45,454 nucleotides of DNA from UBA4615 sp044368415 (GCA_044368415.1 JBIPLJ010000036.1:1-45454); one strand, 5' to 3'. Shown: positions 27,130 to 36,242, counted from the stretch's first letter. Notes: generated by a model from the letters alone, not told the origin. Translations and numbers: made by a program.

Positions 27130-27299
27130 ACGCACCCGCCGCCCTCCCGGAACGCGCCGGCGTGCTGCGCTTCGGCATGATGCGCGACTTGATCCTAGGC
27201 GTGGAATCGGTGCTGCCCGCCGACAGCAACCTGCACGTCAGCGTGCAGACCCGCGAGGTACTCGACGAGATCGGCTGGCCGGCGCGCACCGCGATCTGA
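27126..27299 (+). CDS. Small conserved-looking hypothetical protein (57 aa) coupled to ttcA
   Basis: An ORF of 57 codons starts at ATG 27126, overlapping the ttcA stop as ATGA, and ends at TGA 27297-27299. The product begins MNAPAALPERAGVLRFGMM and continues with acidic and hydrophobic residues to an ending WPARTAI. I do not recognise a family. It has no Cys, signal peptide or membrane span. The exact overlap and GC-rich codon use like that of ttcA make translation likely, but homologues are needed to be sure. Confidence 0.5.
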   Translation: MNAPAALPERAGVLRFGMMRDLILGVESVLPADSNLHVSVQTREVLDEIGWPARTAI

Positions 27300-27363
27300 C
27301 GCCCGGCATCCGCCCCCGAAAAATGGTCGTGCGCTCCCGGGGCCGGCGCGCGCCGAGGGGCCG

Positions 27364-28050
27364 CTACCAGCGGTAGGACACGCCTAACGACAGCACAGGC
27401 AGGCCGACGACCTTGCCGGTCGTGTCGCGCACCGTCTGCAACTCGCGCTCGAGCTCGGCCTGCGGATCGAGGCCGGTTTGCGCGATCTTGGCGCTCAGGC
27501 TCGGCGACAGCGAGCCGGTGACCGTCGGTGTGCCGATCAGCAGGCCCGCGTCGGCATGCATGCCCCAGCCCCGGGCGGGCGTGTGGCCCCAGCCCAGGCC
27601 CACGTACGGCATCGCCGACGGGAACTCGATCTTCGAGTCGTAGCGATCGGCCGGACCGACCGCCACCGTCGCGGTGCCGATGGTGATCGTGGAGCCGGTC
27701 AACGGCGCGCCGGCGAACTCGCCGCTCGACTTGCCGCCCGACAGCCCCGCCGTGAGGCGAAAGCCCCCACTGAGCGGATGCCAGTCGACGAGCGCCGCAA
27801 AGCGCGTGCTCTTGACCTCGCCCCTGTAGTCGATGCCGTCCTCCGCGAACGAGCGCGAGAGCGTCGGCACCAGCGAGGCCTCGGCGCGTGCACCGAGCTG
27901 CTCGCTGTAGGTATACCCGAGCCCGAGCGACAGGCCAGTGGTGCCCACGCCGGCGTAGACCGACTGTGCGGCGGCCGGCGCGACAGCGAGTGCGGACACG
28001 AGGAGGGCTGCGCAGGCGGGCAGGTGGATAGCGGTGCAGGCTCGGGACAT
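27364..28050 (-). CDS. Outer-membrane beta-barrel protein (OmpW-like)
   Basis: A 228-residue secreted protein. The Sec signal (ACAALLVSALAVAPAAAQS, cleavage after AAA-Q) precedes alternating polar/hydrophobic strands such as LSLGLGYTYSEQLGARAEAS and MPYVGLGWGHTPARGWGMHAD. It ends LSLGVSYRW with a C-terminal aromatic residue, as BAM substrates do. The topology looks like an eight-stranded barrel of the OmpW/OmpA-barrel type, but no specific family is certain. It is transcribed alone, convergent with the ttcA operon and divergent from ubiB. Confidence 0.75.
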   Translation of the reverse strand: MSRACTAIHLPACAALLVSALAVAPAAAQSVYAGVGTTGLSLGLGYTYSEQLGARAEASLVPTLSRSFAEDGIDYRGEVKSTRFAALVDWHPLSGGFRLTAGLSGGKSSGEFAGAPLTGSTITIGTATVAVGPADRYDSKIEFPSAMPYVGLGWGHTPARGWGMHADAGLLIGTPTVTGSLSPSLSAKIAQTGLDPQAELERELQTVRDTTGKVVGLPVLSLGVSYRW

Positions 28051-28169
28051 CGGGGGCTCGATCCGAAGTAGCGACGGACGACTGTAGCTGCGGGCGCGGC
28101 GCCCCCCGCGCGCATCCCGATCGGCGGTCGCCCGATGCCGCCGCGCGCGGCACCGCGCCCCGCGGCCGG

Positions 28170-28175
28170 TACAAT
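28170..28175 (+). promoter_or_regulatory. -10 box upstream of ubiB
   Basis: GGTACAAT gives TACAAT at 28170-28175, 48 nt before the ubiB GTG at 28224, the hexamer form common in Burkholderiales promoters. The -35 is not clear in this very GC-rich context. Confidence 0.45.
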
Positions 28176-28223
28176 CGCCGCGCCACCCCGCCCTGCCCTG
28201 CCCGCGGCGCCGAGCTACCTACC

Positions 28224-29783
28224 GTGCGAATCAGCCGACTGTCCCGCATCCTCCTCGTCGCCTGGCGCTATGGTCTCGACGAGATCGCCGTCTCCGGCGC
28301 GCAGGCCACGCTCGGCTGGCGGTGGACGCTGGGCATCGGGCGCCTGATGCGCGTCGGCCGCCGCCTCGACGCGCCGCGCGGCGCGCGGATGCGGATGGCG
28401 CTCGAGTCGCTCGGCCCGATCTTCGTGAAGTTCGGCCAAGTGCTGTCGACGCGGCGTGACCTGCTGCCGCCTGACGTGGCCGACGAGCTCGCGCGGCTGC
28501 AAGACGACGTGCCCCCCTTTCCCTCAGCGGTCGCGATCGCCGAGATCGAGCGCGGTCTCGGGCGACGCATCGACCAGATGTTCTCGGAGTTCGACGCCGA
28601 GCCGGTCGCCTCCGCCTCGATCGCCCAGGTGCACTTCGCGCGGCTGCACGACGGCACTGAGGTCGCGGTCAAGGTGCTGCGCCCGGGCATGGCCGACGTC
28701 ATCGACAACGACCTCGCGCTGCTGCGTACCGCAGGCAGCCTGGCGCTGCGGCTGTCGGCAGACGCACGCAGGCTGCGACCGCTCGACGTGATCGACGAGT
28801 TCGACCACTACCTGCACGACGAGCTCGACCTGGTCCGCGAGGCCGCCAACGCGAACCAGCTGCGACGCAACTTCGCCGACTCGACGCTGCTGCGCATTCC
28901 TGTGATGTTCTGGGACTTCTGCGCGCAGAACGTGATCGTCATGCAGCGCGTGCACGGCATCCCGATCGGGCGCATCGACCGCCTCGTAGAGACCGGCATC
29001 GACCTGAAGAAGCTTTCGCGCGACGGCGTTGAGATCTTCTTCACTCAGGTCTTCAAGCACGGCTTCTTCCACGCCGACATGCACCCCGGCAACATCCTAG
29101 TCGGCGACACCGGCGAGGACTTCAATCGCTACATCGCGCTCGACTTCGGCATCGTCGGCACGCTGTCCGACTTCGACAAGAACTACCTCGCGCAGAACTT
29201 CCTCGCCTTCTTCCGCCGCGACTACCGGCGCGTCGCCGAGCTGCACGTCGAGTCCGGCTGGGTGCCGCCGAGCACCCGCGTCGAGGAGCTCGAGGGCGCG
29301 GTGCGCGCCACCTGCGAGCCCTTCTTCGATCGCCCGCTCAAGGAGATCTCGCTCGGGCTGGTGCTGCTGAGGCTCTTCCAGGCGTCGCGCCGCTTCAACG
29401 TGTCGATCCAGCCGCAGCTGGTGCTGCTGCAGAAGACACTGCTCAACATCGAGGGCCTCGGCCGTCAGCTCGACCCGGACCTCGACCTGTGGGTGACCGC
29501 CAAGCCCATCCTCGAGCGCTGGATGAACGAGCAGATCGGCACCCAGGGGCTGGTCGACCGGCTGCAGCAGGAGATCCCGCAGTGGGCGCAGCTGCTGCCC
29601 TCGATCCCGCGGCTTGCACACCGCGCGCTCGCTGCCGCCGGCGAGCGGCGCGACGACCGCGCCCAGGAGAAGCTGCTCGCGCAGATCGTCCGCGAACAAC
29701 GCGGCATCCGGCGCGTGCTGTGGGTCGGCGTGACGCTGCTCGCAGCGCTCGCGGGGCTCCAGGCCTGGCGCATCTGGGCTTAG
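28224..29783 (+). CDS. ubiB: Ubiquinone biosynthesis protein kinase-like UbiB
   Basis: A 519-residue ABC1/ADCK/UbiB atypical kinase needed for ubiquinone synthesis, inner-membrane associated. The GTG at 28224 gives MRISRLSRILLVAWRYGLDE. Signature motifs are the KxGQ segment LGPIFVKFGQVLSTRRDLLP, the Ala-rich nucleotide loop SASIAQVHFA, the VAVKVLRPG lysine, HGFFHADMHPGNIL and ALDFGIVG. A C-terminal hydrophobic stretch (VLWVGVTLLAALAGLQAW) is the membrane anchor. It appears monocistronic here, separated from ubiE/ubiJ, which are not in the window. Confidence 0.96.
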   Translation: MRISRLSRILLVAWRYGLDEIAVSGAQATLGWRWTLGIGRLMRVGRRLDAPRGARMRMALESLGPIFVKFGQVLSTRRDLLPPDVADELARLQDDVPPFPSAVAIAEIERGLGRRIDQMFSEFDAEPVASASIAQVHFARLHDGTEVAVKVLRPGMADVIDNDLALLRTAGSLALRLSADARRLRPLDVIDEFDHYLHDELDLVREAANANQLRRNFADSTLLRIPVMFWDFCAQNVIVMQRVHGIPIGRIDRLVETGIDLKKLSRDGVEIFFTQVFKHGFFHADMHPGNILVGDTGEDFNRYIALDFGIVGTLSDFDKNYLAQNFLAFFRRDYRRVAELHVESGWVPPSTRVEELEGAVRATCEPFFDRPLKEISLGLVLLRLFQASRRFNVSIQPQLVLLQKTLLNIEGLGRQLDPDLDLWVTAKPILERWMNEQIGTQGLVDRLQQEIPQWAQLLPSIPRLAHRALAAAGERRDDRAQEKLLAQIVREQRGIRRVLWVGVTLLAALAGLQAWRIWA

Positions 29784-29983
29784 GCGCACCGGGGCGCAGG
29801 CGGACCGCGCCGACTCGGGAGCGAACGCGTACGGGAATGGTTGTCGGGCCGCGCGCCGTCGGCTAGCGTGGCTGTGTTGCCGGCGTGCTCCGCCGGCAGA
29901 CCCGTTGCCGCACGTTGCCGCCCGCCCTAGGGTCCGTGCCCGCCGCTGTCCGTCCGTGCCCCGATCCTGCAGAGGTCGCCGCC

Positions 29984-31513
29984 ATGCTCGTCACCGCCGT
30001 CGCCGCCTACCTGCTGCTCACCGTAGCCATCGGCTGGTATGCCGCGCGCCGCGTGCACAGCGCGCAGGACTACTTCGCAGCCGGCCGCAGCCTGCCTCTC
30101 TACATGAACTTCGCGACGGTGTTCGCGACCTGGTTCGGCGCCGAGACCGTACTCGCGGTCTCCTCCACTTTCCTACGCGACGGCCTGTCCGGCGTGGTGG
30201 CCGACCCCTTCGGCGCGTCGGCCTGCCTGATCATCGTCGCGCTGGTGTTCGCCCGGCGCTTCTACCGGCTGAACCTGCTGACCATCGGTGACTTCTACCG
30301 CAAGCGCTACAACCGGACCGTCGAGATCGGCACCGGCGTTGCGATCACGCTGTCCTACCTCGGCTGGGCCTCGGCCAACCTGTTGGCACTGGGCATCTGC
30401 TTCAACGTGCTGTCGCAGGGGGCGCTCACCCTCGAGCACGGGATCATGTTGGGTGCGGCCGTGCTGGTGGTCTACCTGTACTTCGGCGGCATGTTCGCCG
30501 TTGCCTTCACCGACCTGTTCCAGACCGCGGTCATCGTCTGCGGCCTCGTCTATATCGCGTTCACCTTCGGCGACAAGGCAGGCGGCATGGACCGCGTGCT
30601 CGCCGCCGCCGCGTCAGAGGGCAAGCTGGTGCTGGTGCCGAGCCTCGAGCCGCGCGACCTGATCGCGCTGCTCGCAGCGTTCCTCACCATGGCGCTGGGC
30701 TCGATTGCGCAGCAGGACGTCTTCCAGCGCGTGACCTCGGCCAAGGACGAGCACACCGCGGTCAAAGGCACGCTGTTCGGTGGGGTGTTCTACCTGATCT
30801 TCGCCTTCGTGCCGATGTTCATTGCCGTCACGGCACTGCTGGTCGATCCGCAGGCGGTTGCAGCCGGACTCGGCAGCGAGGGCCGCGAGTTCCAGCTGAT
30901 CCTGCCCAACCTGATCATGAACCACGCGTCCGGCTTCATCCAGGCGCTGTTCTTCGGGGCGCTGCTGTCGGCGATCCTGTCGACCGCCAGCGGCGCGCTG
31001 CTCGCGCCCACAGCGATCTTCACCGAGAACATCCTCAAGCCGCTGACCGGCGGGCGCATGGGCGACCGGCAGCTGGTGACGACCGCGCGCGTGATGCTCG
31101 TCGTGTTCACCGGCACGACGATGCTGTTCGCATTGAACAGCGAGGCCTCGATGTACGAGATGGTTCAGAACGCCTACAAGGTCACACTGGTGGCGGCCTT
31201 CACGCCGCTGGCGCTGGGCATGTTCTGGCGCGGTGCCACGCCCCAGGGCGCGGGGCTGTCGATCGTGCTCGGCCTGTCGGTGTGGATCCTGATGGAGACG
31301 CTCGCGCCGGACGCGCTGCTGCCGCCCCAGCTCGTCGGCCTGGGCGCGGCGCTCTTCGGCATGGTGGCCGGCTCGCTCGCGCCGCAGGTGCTCGGCGGGC
31401 GCGGGCATCCGGAGGTGGTGGACGAGGCGGTGACGGGGCGGCCGGCCGGTCCGCACGGGCATGAGCACGGGCATGGCCCGCGGCACGCTGCGGGGTCGCA
31501 GACAGGCGACTGA
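29984..31513 (+). CDS. Sodium:solute symporter family protein with His-rich tail
   Basis: A 509-residue SSS-family transporter. ATG 29984 (AGAGG upstream) starts directly at the first helix (LVTAVAAYLLLTVAIGWYAA) and about 13 hydrophobic segments follow. Family signatures include DYFAAGRSLPLYMNFATVFA, TWFGAETVLAVSSTF and the SAILSTASGALLAP region of the Na2 site. The substrate is not predictable; acetate/pantothenate/proline-type and uncharacterised members look alike here. The C-terminal tail is unusual, with GPHGHEHGHGPRH near the end, a possible divalent-metal binder. Confidence 0.9.
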   Translation: MLVTAVAAYLLLTVAIGWYAARRVHSAQDYFAAGRSLPLYMNFATVFATWFGAETVLAVSSTFLRDGLSGVVADPFGASACLIIVALVFARRFYRLNLLTIGDFYRKRYNRTVEIGTGVAITLSYLGWASANLLALGICFNVLSQGALTLEHGIMLGAAVLVVYLYFGGMFAVAFTDLFQTAVIVCGLVYIAFTFGDKAGGMDRVLAAAASEGKLVLVPSLEPRDLIALLAAFLTMALGSIAQQDVFQRVTSAKDEHTAVKGTLFGGVFYLIFAFVPMFIAVTALLVDPQAVAAGLGSEGREFQLILPNLIMNHASGFIQALFFGALLSAILSTASGALLAPTAIFTENILKPLTGGRMGDRQLVTTARVMLVVFTGTTMLFALNSEASMYEMVQNAYKVTLVAAFTPLALGMFWRGATPQGAGLSIVLGLSVWILMETLAPDALLPPQLVGLGAALFGMVAGSLAPQVLGGRGHPEVVDEAVTGRPAGPHGHEHGHGPRHAAGSQTGD

Positions 31514-31617
31514 GCGCGGCGTCCTGGAGGCGCGCGTCTGCGTCCCCACGCCAGGGGCAGCGCCAAGTCCGCGGCAGCGCCACACATCAGTTTGCAGCAG
31601 TCCGCCGCCGCGAGCGG

Positions 31618-32553
31618 TCAGCGCACCGTCGTCGCCGGCTCGGGCACCCCCGCGGTCTGCTCCGGCTTGAGCGACTGCACGATGTCGATCCACTCCTGGA
31701 GCTTGCGCTGCAGGTACTGGCGCTGCTTGGGCGTGGCCCGTGCCAGCATCTGCGCGCCCATCGCGTCGCCCGCGGCGAGCGAGGACTCGGCGCCGGCCCG
31801 GTCCGGCCCATCGCGCAACTGTGCATAGCGCATCAGGTGCTCGCGCATCCAGCGCGTCGCCGTTGCCTCGTCCGGCCGCTCGACACGGATGCGCTCCAGC
31901 AGCGCGAACAGGTCCTGCTGCCGGCCGACGCGTTGCGCGTACCAGATGTCCTCGTTGTCCGGCGCCTCGGCGGCGAAGCGCCGCGCGAACTGCTTCTGCT
32001 CGGCGGTCAGCGAGCCGAGGAGGAGCTCGGCGCGCTCGATGTAGCGTCGGCTGCGCGCCTCGACGCGTTCGGTGCGTCCGGGCGGCATCCACTCGCGGCG
32101 CATCTTGTCGTTGTCGCGCCCGATCTCCTCGCGCATCCGGGTGAGCTGCGAGGGCCCGAGCGTTGCCGCGACCTCCGCGGCCGCAGGCGCCACCTGCTCG
32201 GCGATCGGCTTCCAGCGCTCGAACGCGGCGAACCGCCACGCGCGGATCTGGGCCTCGTCGACGTTGCCGGCAGCGACACGGCGCTGGATCTCCTGCAGGA
32301 ACGCCTGGTAGTCGTCGAGCTGGGTACGACGGTGCCAGGCGTGCAGCGACTCGAAGCGGCGGGTGGCCAGGGCCTTCTGTTCGGTGTTCAGCGACAGGTA
32401 GCTGTCGGCCCGCCAAGCCGCAAGGGCGGGCAGATTGTCGTAGCCCAGCCGGGCCATCGAGCAACCCGAGGCGATCAGGCAACTGCTGACAAAAGGCACC
32501 CAGACCCTCAGGAGTCGCGTGCTAACATGGCTCGAGAACAGTGAAGAAATCAC
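31618..32553 (-). CDS. DUF6279 family lipoprotein
   Basis: A 311-residue putative lipoprotein. I choose GTG 32553 because AGAGG lies about 6 nt upstream and the product then has a proper lipoprotein signal: RLLRVWVPFVSSCLIASGCS, lipobox IASGC. ATG 32571 or 32577 would add six to eight residues and nearly reach glmU. The mature part is almost entirely helical and charged (SLNTEQKALATRRFESLHAW, LTAEQKQFARRF, TPKQRQYLQRKLQEWID). The function is unknown. It is divergent from glmU with 30 bp between the two starts and convergent with the symporter. Confidence 0.85.
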   Translation of the reverse strand: MISSLFSSHVSTRLLRVWVPFVSSCLIASGCSMARLGYDNLPALAAWRADSYLSLNTEQKALATRRFESLHAWHRRTQLDDYQAFLQEIQRRVAAGNVDEAQIRAWRFAAFERWKPIAEQVAPAAAEVAATLGPSQLTRMREEIGRDNDKMRREWMPPGRTERVEARSRRYIERAELLLGSLTAEQKQFARRFAAEAPDNEDIWYAQRVGRQQDLFALLERIRVERPDEATATRWMREHLMRYAQLRDGPDRAGAESSLAAGDAMGAQMLARATPKQRQYLQRKLQEWIDIVQSLKPEQTAGVPEPATTVR

Positions 32554-32583
32554 TCCAACCCTCTGATTCATAAACATAAAACC

Positions 32584-33978
32584 ATGAACATCGTGGTGCT
32601 CGCAGCCGGCATGGGCAAACGCATGCGCTCGGACCTGCCGAAGGTGCTCCATCGGCTGGCCGGACGGCCCCTGCTCGCCCACGTGCTCGACACCTCCCGT
32701 ACTCTATCCCCCGATCGCATCGTCGTGATCCACGGTCATGGTGGCGAGCAGGTCCAGGCCGCGCTCGGCGCACCCGATCTGGCCTGGGCGCGCCAGGCGC
32801 CGCAGCTCGGCACCGGCCACGCGGTGATGCAGGCGCTGCCGCATCTCGACGACGCCGTGCCCACGCTGATCCTGTACGGCGACGTGCCACTGACCCGGGC
32901 CGACACGCTGCGCCGCCTGCTCGAGGCCGCCGGCACCGAGCGCCTGGGCCTGCTCACCGTAGACCTCGAGCAGCCCGACGGATACGGGCGGATCGTGCGC
33001 GATGCTGACCGTCCGTCGGATGATGGTCGCGGGCCTGTCATGTGTATCGTCGAGCACAAGGATGCGGACGCCGCCGTGCGCGCGATTCGCGAAGTGAACA
33101 CCGGAATCATGGTCGTGCCGACCCTCGTGCTGCGGCGCTGGCTCGGTGCGCTGTCCAACGACAACGCCCAGCGCGAGTACTACCTGACCGACATCGTCGC
33201 GATGGCGGTTGCAGAAGGCGTGCCCGTGGCCGCCGTGCAGCCGCGCGACGAGTGGGAGACCCTGGGCGTGAACAGCCCCGCGCAGCTCGCCGCGCTCGAG
33301 CGCGTCTTCCAGCGCAACCTCGCCGACGAACTGCTCGAGGCCGGCGTCTCGCTCGCCGACCCGGCCCGCATCGACGTGCGCGGCACGCTCGTGGCCGGGC
33401 GCGACTGCCGCATCGACGTCAACTGCGTGTTCGAGGGCACCGTGGTGCTGGGCGACCGCGTGCAGGTCGGCGCGAACTGTGTGCTGCGCGATGCCACCAT
33501 CGGCGCCGGCACCGAGCTCCTGCCGATGTGCCATGTCGAGGGCGCCGTCGTCGGTGCCGACGCGCGGATCGGCCCGTTCGCGCGGCTGCGGCCCGGCGCG
33601 CAGCTCGGCGACGACACACATGTGGGCAACTTCGTCGAGATCAAGAACACCCGGTTCGGCGACCACTCCAAGGCTAACCACCTCGCCTACGTCGGCGACG
33701 CGATCGTCGGCCAGCGGGTCAACATCGGCGCCGGCACCATCACCTGCAACTACGACGGTGCCAACAAGCATGTCACGGTGATCGAGGACGACGCCTTCAT
33801 CGGCAGCGATACCCAACTGGTGGCGCCGGTCACCGTCGGCCGCGGTGCGACGCTCGGTGCCGGCACCACCCTCGTGCGCGACGCGCCCGCCGGCCAGCTC
33901 ACCGTCTCGCGGGCACGCCAGGCCTCTATCCCCGGGTGGAAACGCCCGGTCAAGATCCCGAAGACCCCCAAGGAGTAA
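32584..33978 (+). CDS. glmU: Bifunctional GlmU: N-acetylglucosamine-1-phosphate uridyltransferase / glucosamine-1-phosphate acetyltransferase
   Basis: A 464-residue enzyme making UDP-GlcNAc for peptidoglycan and lipopolysaccharide. The N-terminal pyrophosphorylase domain starts MNIVVLAAGMGKRMRSDLPK and contains LYGDVPLTRADTLRRLL and VNTGIMVVP. From about residue 250 the left-handed beta-helix repeats run (GDRVQVGANCVLRDATIGAG, IGPFARLRPGAQLGDDTHVG), with NFVEIKNTRFG, the catalytic-His region KANHLAYVGDA and NIGAGTITCNYDG. The upstream 30 bp are AT-rich and lack a Shine-Dalgarno. glmS follows 5 nt after the stop. Confidence 0.97.
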   Translation: MNIVVLAAGMGKRMRSDLPKVLHRLAGRPLLAHVLDTSRTLSPDRIVVIHGHGGEQVQAALGAPDLAWARQAPQLGTGHAVMQALPHLDDAVPTLILYGDVPLTRADTLRRLLEAAGTERLGLLTVDLEQPDGYGRIVRDADRPSDDGRGPVMCIVEHKDADAAVRAIREVNTGIMVVPTLVLRRWLGALSNDNAQREYYLTDIVAMAVAEGVPVAAVQPRDEWETLGVNSPAQLAALERVFQRNLADELLEAGVSLADPARIDVRGTLVAGRDCRIDVNCVFEGTVVLGDRVQVGANCVLRDATIGAGTELLPMCHVEGAVVGADARIGPFARLRPGAQLGDDTHVGNFVEIKNTRFGDHSKANHLAYVGDAIVGQRVNIGAGTITCNYDGANKHVTVIEDDAFIGSDTQLVAPVTVGRGATLGAGTTLVRDAPAGQLTVSRARQASIPGWKRPVKIPKTPKE

Positions 33979-33983
33979 TCCGC

Positions 33984-35837
33984 ATGTGCGGCATCGTCGG
34001 CGCAGTCGCGCAACGCAACATCGTCCCGATCCTGATCGAGGGCCTGAAGAAGCTCGAGTACCGCGGCTACGACTCCGCCGGCATCGCGATCATCAATGGC
34101 TCGATGTCGCGCGTGCGCGCGGTGGGGCGCGTTGCCGACCTCGAGGCCCGCACCCGCGAGCAGCACTCAGACGCGCCCACCGGCATCGCCCACACCCGCT
34201 GGGCCACGCATGGCGGCGTCACCGAGACCAACGCACATCCGCACTACTCCGACAGCGCGGGCATGCAGGTCTCGGTCGTGCACAACGGCATCATCGAGAA
34301 CCACGAGGCGCTGCGTGCCGAGCTACGCGAGCGCGGCTACGTCTTCCAATCCGAGACCGACACCGAGGTCATCGCGCACCTGGTGCATTCGCTCGTCGGT
34401 GACGGCGCGCGGCTCTTCGAGGCCGTCCAGCAGGCGGTGCGCCGCCTGCACGGCGCCTACGCGATCGCGGCAGTCAGCACCGCCGAGCCGCATACCGTCG
34501 TCGGCTCGCGGCGCGGCTCGCCGCTGCTGCTAGGCGTCGGCCACGAGGGCAGCGGGCGCGGCGAGAACTTCCTCGCCTCCGACACCTCAGCGCTGCTGCA
34601 GGTCACCAAACACGTGACCTATCTCGAGGAAGGCGACGTCGTCGAGATCCGTACCGACGGCTACCGCATCGTCGACGCCGATGGCGCGAGCGTCGAGCGG
34701 CCCATCGTCGTGAGCCAACTCTCGGCCGATGCCGTCGAGCTCGGCATGTACTCGCACTACATGCAGAAGGAGATCTTCGAGCAGCCCGGCGCCATCGCCA
34801 ACACGCTCGAGATGGTCACCGGCGCCGCGTCGATCTCGCCCGGCCTCTTCGGTGCCGACGCCGCCGAGGTCTTCGGCCGCACCAAGCAGCTGCTGATCCT
34901 CGCCTGCGGCACCAGCTATCACGCCGGCATGGTCGCCAAGTACTGGATCGAGTCGATCGCGAAGGTGCCGGTGTCGGTCGAGATCGCAAGCGAGTACCGC
35001 TATCGCGACTCCGTACCGCTCGACGGCACGCTGGTGATGACCATCTCGCAGTCCGGCGAGACCGCCGACACGCTGGCCGCGCTGCAGCATGCGAAGTCGC
35101 TCGGCATGACCGACACGCTGACCATCTGCAACGTGCCCGAGTCCGCGCTGATCCGCCAGAGCAAGCTGCGCTTCCTCACGCGCGCCGGCCCCGAGATCGG
35201 CGTCGCTTCCACCAAGGCGTTCACCACCCAGCTTGCCGCGCTCTTCGTGCTGACGCTGGTGCTGGCCAAGCTGCGCGGCCGCCTCGAGCCCGCACGCGAG
35301 CGCGAGCTGCTTGTCTCGCTGCGCCACCTGCCCGCGGCGCTGAACCACGTGCTCGCCTGCGAGTCCCAGGTCAAGGCCTGGGCCGAGCACTTCGCGCCGC
35401 GCCAACACGCACTGTTCCTGGGCCGCGGCATCCACTTCCCGATCGCGATGGAAGGGGCGCTCAAGCTCAAGGAGATCACCTACATCCACGCCGAGGCCTA
35501 CGCCGCGGGTGAGCTCAAGCACGGCCCGCTCGCGCTCGTCGACACCTCGATGCCTGTGGTGGTGATCGCGCCAAACGACGCGCTGATCGAGAAGCTGAAG
35601 AGCAACCTGATGGAGGTGCGCGCCCGCGGCGGGGAGCTCTTCGTCTTCGCCGACCGCGACACCCGCATCGAGCCCGCCGACGGCGTGCATGTGATCAACC
35701 TGCAGGACCACGCCGGGCCGCTGTCGCCGATTCTGCATGTGCTGCCGCTGCAACTGCTGTCGTATCACGTGGCGCTGGCGCGAGGGACGGACGTGGACAA
35801 GCCCAGGAATCTGGCGAAGAGCGTGACGGTGGAGTGA
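33984..35837 (+). CDS. glmS: Glutamine--fructose-6-phosphate aminotransferase (isomerizing)
   Basis: A 617-residue cytoplasmic enzyme making glucosamine-6-phosphate, the first step of the hexosamine pathway. ATG 33984 has AAGGAG overlapping the glmU stop. Cys2 of MCGIVGAVAQ is the N-terminal nucleophile of the glutaminase; KKLEYRGYDSAGIA and HTRWATHGGVTETNAHPH follow. The isomerase half has ILACGTSYHAGMVAKYWIES, MTISQSGETADTLAAL and GVASTKAFTTQ, and ends NLAKSVTVE. The glmU-glmS operon is common in proteobacteria. No glmS ribozyme is present, as expected outside Firmicutes. Confidence 0.98.
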   Translation: MCGIVGAVAQRNIVPILIEGLKKLEYRGYDSAGIAIINGSMSRVRAVGRVADLEARTREQHSDAPTGIAHTRWATHGGVTETNAHPHYSDSAGMQVSVVHNGIIENHEALRAELRERGYVFQSETDTEVIAHLVHSLVGDGARLFEAVQQAVRRLHGAYAIAAVSTAEPHTVVGSRRGSPLLLGVGHEGSGRGENFLASDTSALLQVTKHVTYLEEGDVVEIRTDGYRIVDADGASVERPIVVSQLSADAVELGMYSHYMQKEIFEQPGAIANTLEMVTGAASISPGLFGADAAEVFGRTKQLLILACGTSYHAGMVAKYWIESIAKVPVSVEIASEYRYRDSVPLDGTLVMTISQSGETADTLAALQHAKSLGMTDTLTICNVPESALIRQSKLRFLTRAGPEIGVASTKAFTTQLAALFVLTLVLAKLRGRLEPARERELLVSLRHLPAALNHVLACESQVKAWAEHFAPRQHALFLGRGIHFPIAMEGALKLKEITYIHAEAYAAGELKHGPLALVDTSMPVVVIAPNDALIEKLKSNLMEVRARGGELFVFADRDTRIEPADGVHVINLQDHAGPLSPILHVLPLQLLSYHVALARGTDVDKPRNLAKSVTVE

Positions 35838-35859
35838 GGGGGGGCCACAACCTCCGCGT

Positions 35860-36114
35860 ACTGTCCACCTGAACGCGCTCGACGCCGCCACCCGATCGGA
35901 CCTGATGGAGATCATCGACGACCGCGCTGCCCTCAAGGCCACGATCATCAGAACCCAGCTGCCGATCGACCACTGGCACGGCTGGATCGGCGACGCCATC
36001 CTCGATCGCCTGATGCAGAAAATGCAGCACATCACCCTGCGCGGGGAGTCGATGCGCAGCCGGGCACGCGGCCCAAACCCGCCTCCGACTGACCCGAAAC
36101 GGTACCGATCGTGA
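35860..36114 (+). pseudogene. IstB-like ATPase, 3' remnant (IS21 family helper of transposition)
   Basis: An open stretch without its 5' part. The translated residues DLMEIIDDRAALKATIIRTQ, LPIDHWHGWIGDAILDRLM and HITLRGESMRSR match the C-terminus of IstB, the AAA+ helper of IS21 transposases. The Walker A and B region and all of istA are missing. It starts within about 30 nt of the glmS stop, so the element has been deleted from its left side up to glmS. The stop is at 36112-36114. Confidence 0.85.
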
Positions 36115-36206
36115 CCGACCACCCTTCAATCTAGCCTACACAGGGCCGGACCGGACAAGCCGGTCACGATCCCCGGATTCGCCGGTCATCTTCGCCGGAA
36201 TACGCA
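36108..36206 (+). mobile_element. Right-end repeats of an IS21-family element
   Basis: Directly after the istB remnant are two direct repeats with a 22-bp period: CCGGTCACGATCCCCGGA (36160-36177) and CCGGTCATCTTCGCCGGA (36182-36199), then ATACGCA. An inverted partial copy (CGTGACCGACC) overlaps the istB stop near 36110. Multiple terminal repeats of this kind are typical of IS21 ends, so the element's right boundary is probably near 36206. No left end is present. Confidence 0.6.
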
Positions 36207-36242
36207 TCTGGCAGGGCCCAGCAACGAGGGAAGCGAAAAACT

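Noticed and set aside
33900..33983. glmS ribozyme upstream of glmS
   Set aside because: Only 5 nt separate glmU and glmS and no ribozyme core is present; the ribozyme is a Gram-positive feature.
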